From contig VZRN01001146.1 of the NCBI GenBank assembly GCA_013397935.1, forward strand, positions 1,102,413 through 1,166,412: a stretch of DNA of 64,000 bases, in the 5' to 3' direction. Shown one piece after another: positions 12,701-23,345 of this stretch. A program made the position numbers and the translations under genes. The stretch's first letter is position 1. Each line of letters starts with the position of its first letter. This DNA is from Dasyornis broadbenti. Its lineage: Eukaryota; Chordata; Aves; Passeriformes; Dasyornithidae. The notes beneath the pieces were generated by a model. The model was not told the DNA's origin. It worked only from the letters and a program-made list of their open reading frames with translations, and ran no database searches.

Positions 12701-13663
12701 GCAATACTTTCTGAAGTTGTAGACGTACAGAACACTTACCTGCAGTTAGGTTTGTGCCAGGAAGAGAAACATACAGGCACAACTTAGAGCACAACACTCA
12801 ATTTGGGGTAAGACACTGATGGAAACCCTGAGTACCAAGGGGTCCATGAAAAGCAGGGCCACACATAAAAAAAAGCTCATGGGGCTATCAACTAAATGCA
12901 ACTTTCTTGGTGTGTAAATGATCTTTTGCAAGAAAAGGGAAGAGTTAAGCAGCAGCTGGCAGGCCTGAAGAGTGGCTGTAAGGAGACCAGAGCATCTAGA
13001 CTATACAATGAGTATTTTACAAGTTTTCTGGGGAATTCAGTGATGTTTGCTGTCTGGTGCAGTTCCTTTAGGATTAGTCACAGTCTTAAAACCACGTATT
13101 GTCCTACAGGAAGCATCTAAAAGGCACTTTAACTTTCCTCTGTGCTTCTCGGCGGTGCCTGGACTGTCCAGCTGACAGAGCCTGTTCCACCCAGCCCTCC
13201 CGCACCGCAGAAGTGATGAGACGGCGAATTCGCGCTCTAATGGGAAACACATTTTCTGCAAAAGCGCATAACTTTGTTTTTTCCCGGTCAGACACTCTGT
13301 AGCTGCCCTGGCTTTGAACTCCGCTCGGCGCGCACACCCACGGCCCGGCTGTGCTGCAGACAAAGGGGAGCGGAGCTCTTTGTTTGAGGGGAGCTCAGCC
13401 CTGGTCCGTGAGGGCTCGCTCAGCCCCGGCCCGTGAGGGAGCTCAGCCCCGGCCCAGGGATGCTGCTCGCATCGCCCCCCGCCCACCGAGCGACAGAACG
13501 GGGAGCGCGGGGTCCCCCCCGCCGCCGTCCCCGCACCGACCTGCCGGAGCTCGCTGGTGAAGTAGAGGAAGGTGACGGCCACGCACAAGGACTGCAGGAG
13601 CACGGCGGCCACCAGCACGGCCCCGCAGGTCTGCGCAGGGCTGGGGCCGCCCGCCGGCAGCAT
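6278..13663 (-). CDS. TNFSF10: TNFSF10 / TRAIL, complete spliced gene (5 coding exons)
   Basis: TNF superfamily ligand: a type II membrane protein that trimerises and engages death receptors to trigger apoptosis. Coding exons are 13663-13541, 9891-9739, 8255-8213, 7536-7420 and 6726-6278 (885 nt, 294 residues plus stop; human TRAIL is 281). All junctions are GT-AG and in phase (0, 0, 1, 1). The protein has a short cytosolic N-terminus with GGPS..QTC, a membrane segment at about residues 14-34 ending LLQSLCVAVTFLYFT, a stalk at about 35-125, and a C-terminal TNF homology domain. The domain shows GHSFL, NGELVIPQTGFYYIYSQ, the zinc-binding cysteine in ARTSCWSKKAEYG (residue 243, matching human Cys230), LYSIYQGGVF and the terminal SFFGAFMIG. 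I chose the start at 13663 because it aligns with the mammalian N-terminus and has a CCACC Kozak context. Confidence 0.96.
7420..7536 (-). CDS. TNFSF10: TNFSF10 exon 4 (stalk and start of TNF domain)
   Basis: 117 nt, phase 1 in and out. The acceptor is ttgtctcaccttag and the donor is A|GTAAGG. It encodes the VPRIAAHLTG strand, equivalent to human QRVAAHITG at the start of the TNF domain, followed by a Ser/Arg-rich loop (SSSRRSSLSS) that is part of the receptor-facing AA'' region in mammals. Confidence 0.93.
7920..8050 (-). mobile_element. Ancient tRNA-derived SINE remnant
   Basis: Read on the minus strand, 8040-8030 is tggtcaagtgg, an exact fit to the RNA polymerase III A box, followed by ttagagcaggg and, about 35 bases on, a degraded B-box-like ggactcggcatc. 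This resembles the tRNA-like head of MIR or reptile-type SINEs. It lies in intron 3 of TNFSF10. An actual tRNA gene is excluded because the cloverleaf stems cannot be formed. Confidence 0.4.
8213..8255 (-). CDS. TNFSF10: TNFSF10 exon 3 (43-nt microexon)
   Basis: A very short exon found by phase and family comparison. The acceptor is gtgtttgttggcag and the donor is AACG|GTATTA. It encodes 14 residues (MMSRSYEENISAIN) plus the first base of a valine codon completed by exon 4. It aligns with human MILRTSEETISTVQ, and the phase fits both neighbours exactly. Confidence 0.9.
9739..9891 (-). CDS. TNFSF10: TNFSF10 exon 2 (stalk)
   Basis: 153 nt, phase 0 in and out, 51 residues (42-92). It begins LQDSYSKSGIACL, equivalent to human MQDKYSKSGIACF, and ends KVKWHLGKLIKK. 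The acceptor is ctgctgcag and the donor AAG|GTATTT. This is the extracellular stalk; it includes two conserved cysteines (GIAC and DPCW). Confidence 0.95.
9892..13540 (-). other. TNFSF10 intron 1
   Basis: A 3.6-kb intron. It holds a T-rich tract at 10244-10275, an AT-rich stretch at about 12580-12700 with ATATAT/TGCAT motifs, and a GC-rich 5' part that belongs to the promoter CpG island. ORFs at 11325-12276 carry no family signal. Confidence 0.8.
13388..13459. repeat. Short GC-rich tandem repeat near TNFSF10 exon 1
   Basis: About three degenerate copies of a 24-25-bp unit of the form gctcagccccggcccgtgag lie just inside intron 1, within the CpG island. Confidence 0.6.
13541..13663 (-). CDS. 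TNFSF10: TNFSF10 exon 1 (start codon, membrane anchor)
   Basis: 41 codons from the ATG at 13663 to the donor CGGCAG|GTCGGT at 13540. The peptide holds GGPSPAQTCG, the type II signal-anchor and FTSELRQ, equivalent to human FTNELKQ. The frame stays open upstream to an ATG at 13867, but that 68-codon extension is Arg/Gly/Pro-rich CpG-island sequence with no counterpart in mammals, so I rejected it as coding. Confidence 0.93.
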
Positions 13664-14042
13664 GGTGGGGCTGGCTGGGGCCACAGAGCCGGGCTGGGGG
13701 CTCCGGGGGCTCTCGGCCGCTGTCCCGCGGCGAATGCAGCCCCCGGCGACCGCCGCGCTCAGCCCGCCCCGCCAGCGGATGGAGCGGGCGGGCCGGGGCG
13801 GGACCCTCCCTCCAGCCCCTCCCTGCCTTCGTTCCCTTCCCGGGCTTTCGTCACTGTCTTCCCTCACTGCCTTCTCTCCCTTCCTGAGCTTTCCCGCCGG
13901 GTGCCGCCGCCTTCTCCACCTCCCCGAAGTGCGGGATCATTGCTGAGATGTGCGGTCACTGCTCCGCCGTTGCGCTGCTGGAGCATCTCTGAGCAAACTT
14001 TCTGAGAGGTCTCCACCAAAGAATGGTGGAAGCTTGGAAGCT

Positions 14043-14112
14043 GTTTTTTTGTTGTTTTGTTTTGTTTGTTTGTTTGTTTGGTTGGTTGGTTGGTTTTTTG
14101 TTTGTTTTTGAG
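14043..14112. repeat. (TTTG)n / (GGTT)n microsatellite
   Basis: The plus strand runs through tttttttgttgttttg, several tttg units, four ggtt units and back to tttg. It is simple low-complexity DNA just upstream of the TNFSF10 promoter. Confidence 0.9.
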
Positions 14113-14172
14113 ATACTAAGGCTCTGGTTATGTGCACAGAGAACCCAGGAGTTTCCTGAACTCAAGTTGTGT

Positions 14173-14725
14173 TATAGAATCATAGATTCACAGATTGGTT
14201 TGGGTTGGAAGGGACCTTAAAGTTCAGCCCATCCAAACCCCTGCCGTGGGCCGGGACAGCTTCCACTATCCCAGATTGCTCCAAGCCTCGTCCAACCTGG
14301 CCTTGAACACTTCCAGGGATGTGGCATCCAAAGGTTCTCTGTGCAACCTGTGCCAGAGTTTTACCACCCTAAGTGTAAAAACCTTTTCACTGTAAATATC
14401 CTCTATTTTATATCTAATCTTAATTGACCCTCCCTAAATTTAAAACCATTACCCCTTGTTCTGTCGAAACAGGCCCTGCTAAAAAGTCTGCCCTCATATT
14501 TTTTATAAGCCCCCTTCAAATACTGAAAGACTTCATTGAGGTCTCTCTGGAGCCTTGTCTAGCTGAACAAACTCAATTCTCTCAGCCTTTTCTCACAGCA
14601 GAAGTGCTCCAGCCCTCTGAGCATCATCTGCATTCACTCCAGTAGGTCCGCGTCCTTCCTGAGCTGTCCTATCCATGTGCTATCCTCTGCAGCTTCTCCT
14701 GTAGAGCTGGTACAGCACAGAAAGG
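14173..14725 (-). mobile_element. CR1 LINE 3' end, longest copy in the window
   Basis: It starts with the octamer-type terminus tatagaatcatagattcaca followed by ggtttgggttggaagggacc. It continues through ttgaacacttccagggatgt, ccccttgttctgtcg, ggtctctctggagcc and the CR1-like ctccagtaggtccgcgtcct. About 550 bases survive in minus orientation, with the true 3' terminus intact at 14173. Not coding. Confidence 0.9.
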
Positions 14726-17700
14726 TGCCTGTGAGCCAATAACCTGTGCCAGGAGCTCCATCCCAGTGCCACTAGTGCTTCTACTCCCTGGTCGTGACAA
14801 GATCATTGTCACCATACGGGGACATCAGGCACATTTTGAACTTGCTTTATCTAGAGGCACTTTGAGGTTAGGTTGGTTGGTTTTCAGACCTCTAAGGCTC
14901 CTTGTTGCAAGGTTTTCTCCAAACTGTTCCGCCCAGATAGAAGTTATCCGAAGGCATATCCATGCTTTAGGGTGTGTCCATTGGCTTTCCCTGGGGTTTT
15001 GACACCTTCACCAAACACAGGCTGCATTATAAGCAATTCCATAGTTATCTGCTGATACTCTTAAATCAGCAGAGGTAGCACCTCTGCTTACTATGTAGCC
15101 ATGGAATTTCAAATCCAAGTGCAGAGATTTCAGTTAGTTCACTTTCATGCTGTTGGCTGCAGGATGGGCTGAAATTTTGGCTCCTGCTCAACATCTGCAA
15201 CCTGAATGCCAGGATGCAGGTAGGAGTTCTCAGTATAATTACAGGGCAAAATTCAAATCAAGATCTCTTAATCTCTCCTGACTATTGAGGTCATCTTTAG
15301 AAGGTGTAGTGGCATTGTATTCAACCATTTAGAGAAGATTAATTGTTTTTTCTTCCATCGTAATGTAGCAAAATAATCCCCGAATCCCCGTTCAACGTGG
15401 CAGCAGGCAGTTTATTCGTCTGGCTCTTGGAAGCATTCAATCTGTGTGCCAGAACAGTTCAGATCTGTGTCGTTCCAACACATATATCAGATGGAGAAAA
15501 TTAATATTTTCTCAAAAGTGAGCTCATGGTCCCTTCCTCTGACTTGTCAGGAAAATCAGTGTGACACTTTGGGCTCCTTCTACTTTGTTTATCATGGTTC
15601 ATAAATTCCTAAGAAAGAAATTTAATCTGAGAGAGTCATGTAAAGAATCAGTTAAAAGGCGGCAAGCTAGGGAGTTTTTGTGGCTATTCATTCTAGTTGT
15701 TTAGGGAGGTCCTATCTCATTTGAGGGAGTTTCCTTTCAAAAAGAATAGAAATAAAAGTGAAAGAGAGCCAGGGCACTCTCGTGCACAATTAGGAGTTGG
15801 TTTGTATCCTGTGTTTTTCCAGCCTCGTCATGGATTTTCCCCCACCCTACAACTCTTAACAGAACTATTTTGTAGGTTAATATACCAATTCATGAAAGAC
15901 TTTTTTTTCAAGACTCATATACTCAGCTTGTAGCCCTCTACCAGGTATGATCTGTGTCCCCCTGACCTGTCACTTTAAATCCTCCATGGATATTCCTTAT
16001 GTTTCTGATTTAATACTTGATTAATTAGTACCAGTCTTGCAAGGCAAAATTAAAGAAGTATGATTTGAAAAGAGCAATGGGAAAAACACACTCAAACATA
16101 TCTCTTAAAAAAATTATCACTTCACTATCTTTCTGAAGATTTAGGATCTGAAAATTCCACTACACAATGATAAGATGTTTATGAGTTTCCACACTGACAC
16201 AGGATACTCCAAAAGTGAAACTCCAACCATTTCCAGCATTGAATGCATTTGAAAATCTTTGCTACTTTCAATGCTCGTTTTTCCACAATTTTTTTCTCTA
16301 GAAAGTGTAAATTTATACTGAAAAGAATTTGTTTTAAAAGTTCCAAGAGTTGAAAACAAGTGTTTTGATGAAATTATGCCACAGTAAAGCTGGAGTTGTG
16401 ACACCAGTGGGAAGGAATGGTGTTAACATGCTTTTAAACAGAACCAAATCACGTGTTTGTGTAGTGCTAGACCAGGGCAGCTCCCCAGCAAAACCTCTGA
16501 TTCTTCCTGGCTCCTTCATCCTATTAAAGCTTACTCAGTGAGCCATTTAATTAGAGATAAACCTTAATCTGTCCTGTGGACTTAGGATGTGTCACTTGGC
16601 ATGTCAAGGAAACACTTGGCAGAGGACCTGCCACGCTTGACCCCCAGCGGTGTGACCAGTAGGAATCTATAATGGCTCTGAAAATGTGTATAAATGAACG
16701 AAGAGCAACTTGCAAAAGTCCTTCAATTCCCATTCCTCAGTGTTTGCAGTGCTAGGGGTGATGAAGATGTTTTCAGATGAGGGCAGAGGCTCACATGTTT
16801 GTCCAAGCACTTCTCCCAGCGATGCAGGTGGCTGTCACCGCTGCTGTCACTCCCTGCCAACCCTGGCACTGCAGGGCTGTGCTCATTTTCCAAGGTAGAC
16901 AGAGCAGAGCTGCCTTTCTGGTACACAGCAGTTCTTGACTTTGATTTCTCTGCTGAGCAGCAAAGGGGGTCATGTTTTTCATCCCAGCATGTAATTACAG
17001 CGCTGTGGCTGCAGGCAGGGAATGAAGCTGTTCCTTCTGCCCCCCCCCCAGCACGCACCTGAATGCTGCTCTTGGTTTGGGCTTTGCTACTCCAGCTATC
17101 GGTTCCTGCAATGAAGCCACTCGTTGTTTGGCTCTGAGAGCACAGTGGGAGATTGCTGTCTCCTCTCCTTCCTGAAGGGAAGTTCCTGCCCACCTCTGCA
17201 GCCTCCCAGTTCATCTCTGGGGCGCTGCCACACTCAGCTCCAGGGCGTGGATCATGAGCAGCCTCACCCTGCCAAGCCTCCCGGTCAAGCAGGCACCGCG
17301 AGGCTGCAGCCAGCACAGAGTTAACCTTGCAGTGTGGTCCTCAGCCCTGCACATGTGCTGGACACATCACATCTGGATCCTGTGGTTTGTTCATTCCTTC
17401 GTGGTCCCTGTGCCAGATTCCGACCTCATGCTGTCCTGTCAGTTGCAAACCATCTCAGCTCCATGAGCTCATTGTGATTTGTGCTGTCGCGGGACCAGGA
17501 TCTATTTATCAGGCCATACCCTTTTGGCCTATGGTGTTACACAAGCAACAGCCATGGTTTGGCTGGCCCAGAACACACCTGTGAATTAGTTTATTCAGAT
17601 CTGACGTCTCTCTTTTAACGCCCCAAGCAGTGGATTTGATAAATAGAGCAGGGAATATATGTGCATGGACATGTCACACTCATGTCCAGAAGTGTTGTAG

Positions 17701-17893
17701 CAATAGCACTCCAGATCTAACTTTGGATCTCTCCATTTGAGTTAAGAAAATACTTAACCTTTTGCCTGTTCATATACTGAATATATTTTAAGCTTGTTCT
17801 TAACTTTTGTCAAGTATATAGGGGCACATCCAAAAGTATGTTGTCCTTTATGAGTGCTCATTATGAAATCTCCCTTTAAGAGAATCAATATCG
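14726..17893. other. Intergenic DNA, nothing recognised
   Basis: Mostly AT-rich unique DNA. A run of ten C lies at 17041-17050. A 197-codon minus frame at 17316-16723 is Ser/Cys-rich, has no family signature and overlaps several open frames on the other strand, so it is treated as chance. Confidence 0.5.
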
Positions 17894-18165
17894 TAGAATC
17901 ACAGAATGGTTTGGTTTGGAAGGGACTTTAAAGCCCATCTCTTTCCACTCCCTGCCATGGGCAGGGACACCTTCCACCAGACCAGGTTGCTCCAAGCCTG
18001 ATCCAACCTGGCCTTGAACACTTCCAGGGATGGGGCACCTGCAGCTTCTCGGGGCACCCTGTGCCAGGGCCTCACCACCCTCACAGGGAGCAATGCCTTC
18101 CCAATATGCAATCTAATCTGTCCTCTTCAGTTTGAAGCCATTCTCTTTTGTCCTATCAGGAGTAC
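17894..18165 (-). mobile_element. CR1 LINE 3'-end fragment
   Basis: The plus strand begins tagaatcacagaatggtttg, followed by catgggcagggacaccttcc, ttgaacacttccagggatgg, gtgccagggcctcaccaccc and a degraded gaagccattctcttttgtcc. Minus orientation, about 270 bases, non-coding. Confidence 0.9.
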
Positions 18166-21100
18166 TTCTTTTGCTTTCGAGCACCTGTGATTGTCCGAGA
18201 CATTTCCAGGAAAGCACCCACTTATTACTGAATGACTACAAGTGGTTTCACAAAGGTGCCCTGATCCAAAATTCCTTCTCACAGTGGGGTTTTTTTTTTA
18301 ACACAAATAATTTCTGTGTCATTGTTTTAATTATTACTTGTACTGCCACAACTCAGAGCTTCTGTTTGACAGAAAAGTCTCACATTTCAACATTTCTGTT
18401 TGCCTTAGAGTCAAAGATTTTGGTTAAAGAAAAGTTTCTAAACACTTCATTTTGGAATAATTGATATTACTTTATCATTATAATAATGTATATATCCATT
18501 GTAAGAGTTACATGGCTCTGCTTTCCTGTATTCCCTGGAGATCCCTGAAGTAGCAGCAACTCTTTTCAACTGCAGATTCCGAGGCTGGCCCTGGGGCTGT
18601 TCCCTTATTACCTGACCAGGCTTGTGTGAGGCACTGGATGATGCTAAGGCTCCCTGGCTAGGGCAGCAAAGGGGATGTTTATTGATGCTCTTAAGTCTTT
18701 TTCTATGTTACATTAACAAAAGTGATAATGTTGAAATAGGTTCATCGCTGTCTCAGCTCTGGAGGGAGCTGGGAGGAGATCCATAACACATCCATCTGCC
18801 TCCACAACATTTCAGAAAGAGGAAGAATTGTCCCCGGCACACAGCAAAGCCTTGCTATGCAATCAGCTTAAGCCTTGAAGCATGAAATTTGATTTTCTTT
18901 ACCATAGGTTAGTGCTTTTAAACTCCACTGAAAATGGAAGACAAATATTTCTCTTTAGGGTGCCAGTTGTGTATGCAGAGAAATTACATTTTTTTGAGGA
19001 TTCTTCTCAGCAAAGCATCTGTCACACACCTGTCTGTCTTTATCTGGGCTACAGATTCCTCCTAGGACTGATTAAAATCAGTAATAAGGCGGCAGGTAGA
19101 GAACTGAACGAGATTTCTGTTTCCTTGCTGAGGGAACCTGGCATTCACAGTTCTCTGTGCTGTCAGCATCGTGGCCAGGGCTCTGCTTGGATGTACTCCC
19201 AGCTGGCAGCAAAATGCTGTGGGTGCAGAAGAACTGGGGAGCAGCAGGTGGGGATAATTTTTACTTGTATGAAACTTCTTCCCTCTTCCTGGCAGAAAAG
19301 GACACGATGGATTAATTGGATGGGCTGTTTCCTCTCTTGTCATTGATAAAAACATGGAATGAATTAAATTCTTAGTTTTGTCCTGAAGAGTCTGTTTTCT
19401 TGCTGAGTGAGGGACATGGGAGGAATTTCTGAGTGGGGTGCAGTGACTGTCACTCAAGAAACACTTTTAAATCCTTCAGTGTGGTGGTACCTGCACCACC
19501 TCGAATGTGGTTCTTTCTGTGAATTCAGGGGGGCTGGATCAGGGACTGGCCAAGTGAGTCAGGGTTAGCCAGAGAGTCCAGAGGCTTGTGAGAAGGAAAC
19601 ACGTGTCAGTGGAGTCCGTGTCAGACAGGAGTAACTTGAATTACTTGTGCAGATTGCTGGGTTATCAGTTAGCTGGAGCAAAGCTGAAAGGAAACCTTGG
19701 CCTTGGTGGAGATGCCAATCCCATTATGGTGGTGATAAACTACAAGTGCTTTATGTTATAAAGGTGCTCCATAAATGGCAGTTGCAAACTTTATATTGGA
19801 ATTTTGTGTGTCTGCATCTTTGGTGACCAGTTGGTATTTTCAGTGACACCTAACTGCAAAAGCGTTTGCTTTCTGTCCTGAAAAATGGGTCATTATAGGG
19901 CAGGGAGCAGAAATTCCCCCGAGCTGCTGCCAAAGAGAGCACTGAAACAGCTCTGTGGCCAGTTTGCCACAAGAACAGAGTCTGAATTGATCTGGTGCTG
20001 ATAACAGATGGCAAATTTTGCCAGATGCAAGATGTTTTCTTGGGTTTGTATGGCTCTCAAACTCAATAAACAGAAAAAGCTCAAGGAAGAATAGAAAGTG
20101 AAGCAGTCTCCTGGGTCAATATGCATTTCAGTTTCACCATTCCTACTCCAAAGTTGTGTAATATTTAACTGAAAAAAGACATTTATAACTATAACAATAT
20201 TTAACTAAAGGCAAACTGCAGAGTACTTCATCTAGCTGCAGTGTATTTACTCTTGGACCAAGATTTTTTTTGCTTTTCCTCACTAATTTTCAACTTAAAC
20301 TCAAGCTAACATTGATTTGCAAAACAAGAACTTGAGTGTCTGGGAATAAAACTCATATAACAAACACTTCCCTGGGCTCTTCAAAGCAGGATTTCCTTAT
20401 TTACTTGGAAAGGAAGTTGGAAAAGGTTCTTGACAATAAATACCTAATGCAAAAAAACCCTGAAGTGGAGAACATAACATTATTTTTAAAAAACCCTTTT
20501 AAAAAGGTTTATAGCTGGTGATTGCTACACAGCAATCAATTTGCTTGTTCTGGGTAACCCACAGCGCTTGTCTTTTTCCATTAATTTTTAGCTAGCCCTA
20601 AGATGTAACTTAATACAGGAGTACTCCACCAAGCAAACCCTGGAGACTCTTTCATATCTTAGCAAGCAAAACATTCCCGTCTTGTGTTTTCAACTTTGTT
20701 CAGTCATTACTCTTACTTGTCTGAATACCACAACAATATCAGCAGTTTGACTACTGCTCTGGTCACAGAGTTTTTCAGTAACCTATTAACCAGAAAGGTA
20801 ATTCAGGCAATGCAAATAAAGGCCATCTGAAAACAAAATGCAAGATGTCAACACTTGGGAGGAATGAGATTGCACAGAGGTGCTTTGAGCCTTATCAAAG
20901 TCTCACCCTTCATTGTTCCAGGTGTCTCCTCAGACCAGAATGCATAGGATTCAGGAATCCCTGTCATTTCGGATGGTGATTCCAGGTGGACTTTTAGGGT
21001 TGTTGGGCCCTTTTTCTGCCAAAGAAAACATCCATATGGTGACATAATATAGGTGACCTTTTTAAAGGCTCAGCTCCTAGAGTTTATAAAAATTTGTAGA

Positions 21101-22941
21101 TGTAATAAAGAAAAGAAAAAAATATTTTTTCAGATTTTACAGTGAAGGAGGAAAGACTGGAAATAGAGCAAAAGTATGTCCTGGGGGTTCAAACATAAGC
21201 CCAAATATTAAAGGAATCCAGACTTTCCTGTAAAATATTTTGCAATAGTAAAATAATTTCCAGACTTTTTAATGATGAGTGTTGGAAACTTGTTTTGGCA
21301 GAACGAGTGCATGAGATTGCCATGGAGAAGGCTGGGGAGGACGTTTGGGGTCCTTATTAAAGATACAGGGACATAAATAGATATGGAGAAGCACAGTTTG
21401 AAGTCTATGTTGCATGCCAGTATTACCTGAGTGGGTAAGATGTGGCACTTCTTTAGTGTCCTGGATAGTTTTGGTTTGTAAGTATACACTGCTTAAGCTG
21501 GTTAAGGATTTGTGGGGTTTGGGATAAGAAAAAAATTGGAAATGGTGCAACTGAATGTTTAAATAAAAGAGTAAATGCAAAAGTAATTTCTTTATGACTA
21601 GGAAGAATTATCACCAAAAGGCACTTGAAAAATAATTGATGACTGCAATCAGCCACTAAAATAGCTCTTCAGCACTGTTAGATTGTAAAACTACCTCCAT
21701 GACTGGCTTAATTAAAACAATTATCAAGGGACTTGCCTTGGCTTAAAATAATATGTCCCTTCCTATTACTTTTGGAGGCAGGTGAACTCGATCTCCTAGT
21801 CTTCTCCAAGGCTCCTGTCCAGTAACACATTTGGAACAATTAGGTCCTTGATCACCTAGAGAAGAAATACCACCCACCCTGGCAGCAGAGAGCCATTCCC
21901 AGCACAGAGACTGTTCTGGTGGCAGGCAGCAGCACTGAAAGTGTGGCCACACGTAAAAGAGAGTGACTTAGTTTTGGAAAAGGGACTTTAATATTGCAGA
22001 TGCAGTTTTGTGAAAGGAGAACACCAGGAGATGATGTCATGGCTTCACAAAAATAACTGCACCCCCCTCAGCCCCCTGTTGGTGTTGCTGGTGTCAGTGG
22101 CAGGAGCACGATGTGATAATTGGATGGGATCTGACGCCCATCCATCCACACAAAGCACAAATGGCGAGTGATGATTAGGAGACCTGCAGGGAGGTGTTAG
22201 ATCTGCTCACCCCTTCTCAAAGGGAAAAAGCTCCACTTGTGCCTTCTTCCCTTCTTGTTCCTGGCTCCATGATCTTGCTGCTTACCTTGCATCAGCTCTG
22301 GTGCTCGTGAGAGCCAGTACAGCTCATTATTCCTACAAAACACCAGGAAATTCTTTTCTGTGTTAGTAATGAGGACTGGCTCAGTGAAGAGCCCGCAAGC
22401 CCAGGACACTGCAAGGAGAGGTGACAGCCAGTGCCAGGGTGAGGCAGACCCTTCCCTGGCTGTGAGGAGAGCTCAGCTGCCCATCCTGCACCAGCCTTAG
22501 CCACTCTAGAGTGTTTTTGTCAGTGCTGAGGTTGGATCTGGCTCATCTTCAGGCTCTGGCCTCCTTTAAGTTGACAGTTTAGAGGAAAACTCTGTGGATG
22601 GCTTTCTCATCACCCCTGCCATAAATTTTTGTTGTGTGCTTTCAGGCTGCTGAAACTCTCCTGTCAAAGAGATTAGTGGGGAGAATCTTACCTGTTATTT
22701 AACACTCATTTTGGGAAAAAACCCCCACTATTTGTGTGCTTATTTCCTCCAGTGAGATCATAATTGGATAATCTCTAATTGGTTTTGTTTTCATTTTTTT
22801 TGTTACCAGCAGTTTCATGTTTAGTTTTAAGGTTCTCTGAAGGGAGTTGCCCACAGAGTCTCAGCTGAACCTGCTCTCTGTTTCTGCCACCAGCCACATC
22901 TCGAGCTGCTTTCCAAGCACGAGGGCAGCCTGTGCCTCTGG
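18166..22941. other. Intergenic DNA, nothing recognised
   Basis: Unique, moderately AT-rich sequence. Overlapping frames at 18882-19346 (plus, 154 codons) and 19457-19062 (minus, 131 codons) show no conserved motif and no supporting splice structure that I can defend. Confidence 0.5.
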
Positions 22942-22971
22942 GAGGTCTCACCTGGCCCCAGGTGAGACCTC
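22942..22971. repeat. Perfect 14-bp inverted repeat with 2-nt spacer
   Basis: gaggtctcacctgg, then cc, then ccaggtgagacctc. The arms are exact reverse complements and each carries an E-box core (CACCTG/CAGGTG). No gene adjoins it. Confidence 0.9.
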
Positions 22972-23230
22972 AGTCAGACACAGCTCAAGAGACATCACCA
23001 GCAGTTTCCCTGAGCTGGTGGTTTGACCATCCCAATGGAAAAATCCCTTTACAACTCCCAATTCTTTTCACTGTATTTGAAAGACAAATTCAGTTCCCCA
23101 GACAGGTTTCTGGTGTGGTGACACGGAGGTTTTGCTGACCTACTTAAGAGGCGAGGAGGTGCAGGGCAAGGTGAGAAACTTCCATCCAAGACTTTCCCTG
23201 AGCTGCCCTTTAGTGAATGGGCTGGGGCAG

Positions 23231-23342
23231 TGGGTCAGTCCCTCACACAGGGGGTCAGTCCCTCACATCAGGGGTCAGTCCCTCACACAGAGGGTCAGTC
23301 CCTCACACAGGGTCAGTCCTTCACACGGGGTCAGTTCCTCCC
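23231..23342. repeat. 20-bp minisatellite, about six units
   Basis: The unit is ggggtcagtccctcacacag. Four near-exact 20-base copies span 23231-23310, followed by two shortened, diverged copies. A plus-strand frame crosses the array (23132-23443), but its repetitive product is an artefact of the repeat. Confidence 0.92.
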
Positions 23343-23345
23343 ACA

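Larger units (their letters stand above)
13330..13960 (-). promoter_or_regulatory. TNFSF10 CpG-island promoter and 5' UTR
   Basis: A GC- and CpG-rich block covers exon 1, the start of intron 1 and about 300 bases upstream of the start codon on the minus strand. No TATA box was seen. The minus-strand DNA at 13800-13960 is purine-rich (ggaagggagag-type). The transcription start is inferred to lie at about 13700-13900. Confidence 0.65.

Noticed and set aside
13037..13867. A single 276-codon minus-strand frame as the TNFSF10 first exon
   Set aside because: Only the 41 codons from 13663 to 13541 match TRAIL, and a donor follows directly. The rest is 5' UTR and intron read-through.
15355..15520. 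Possible LTR-like stretch (aatccccgaatccccgttc ... tttattcgtctgg)
   Set aside because: No paired terminal repeat, target-site duplication or recognisable family could be established by eye.
18882..19457. Overlapping open frames of 154 (plus) and 131 (minus) codons
   Set aside because: Neither has recognisable motifs, and both are within chance length for this much sequence.
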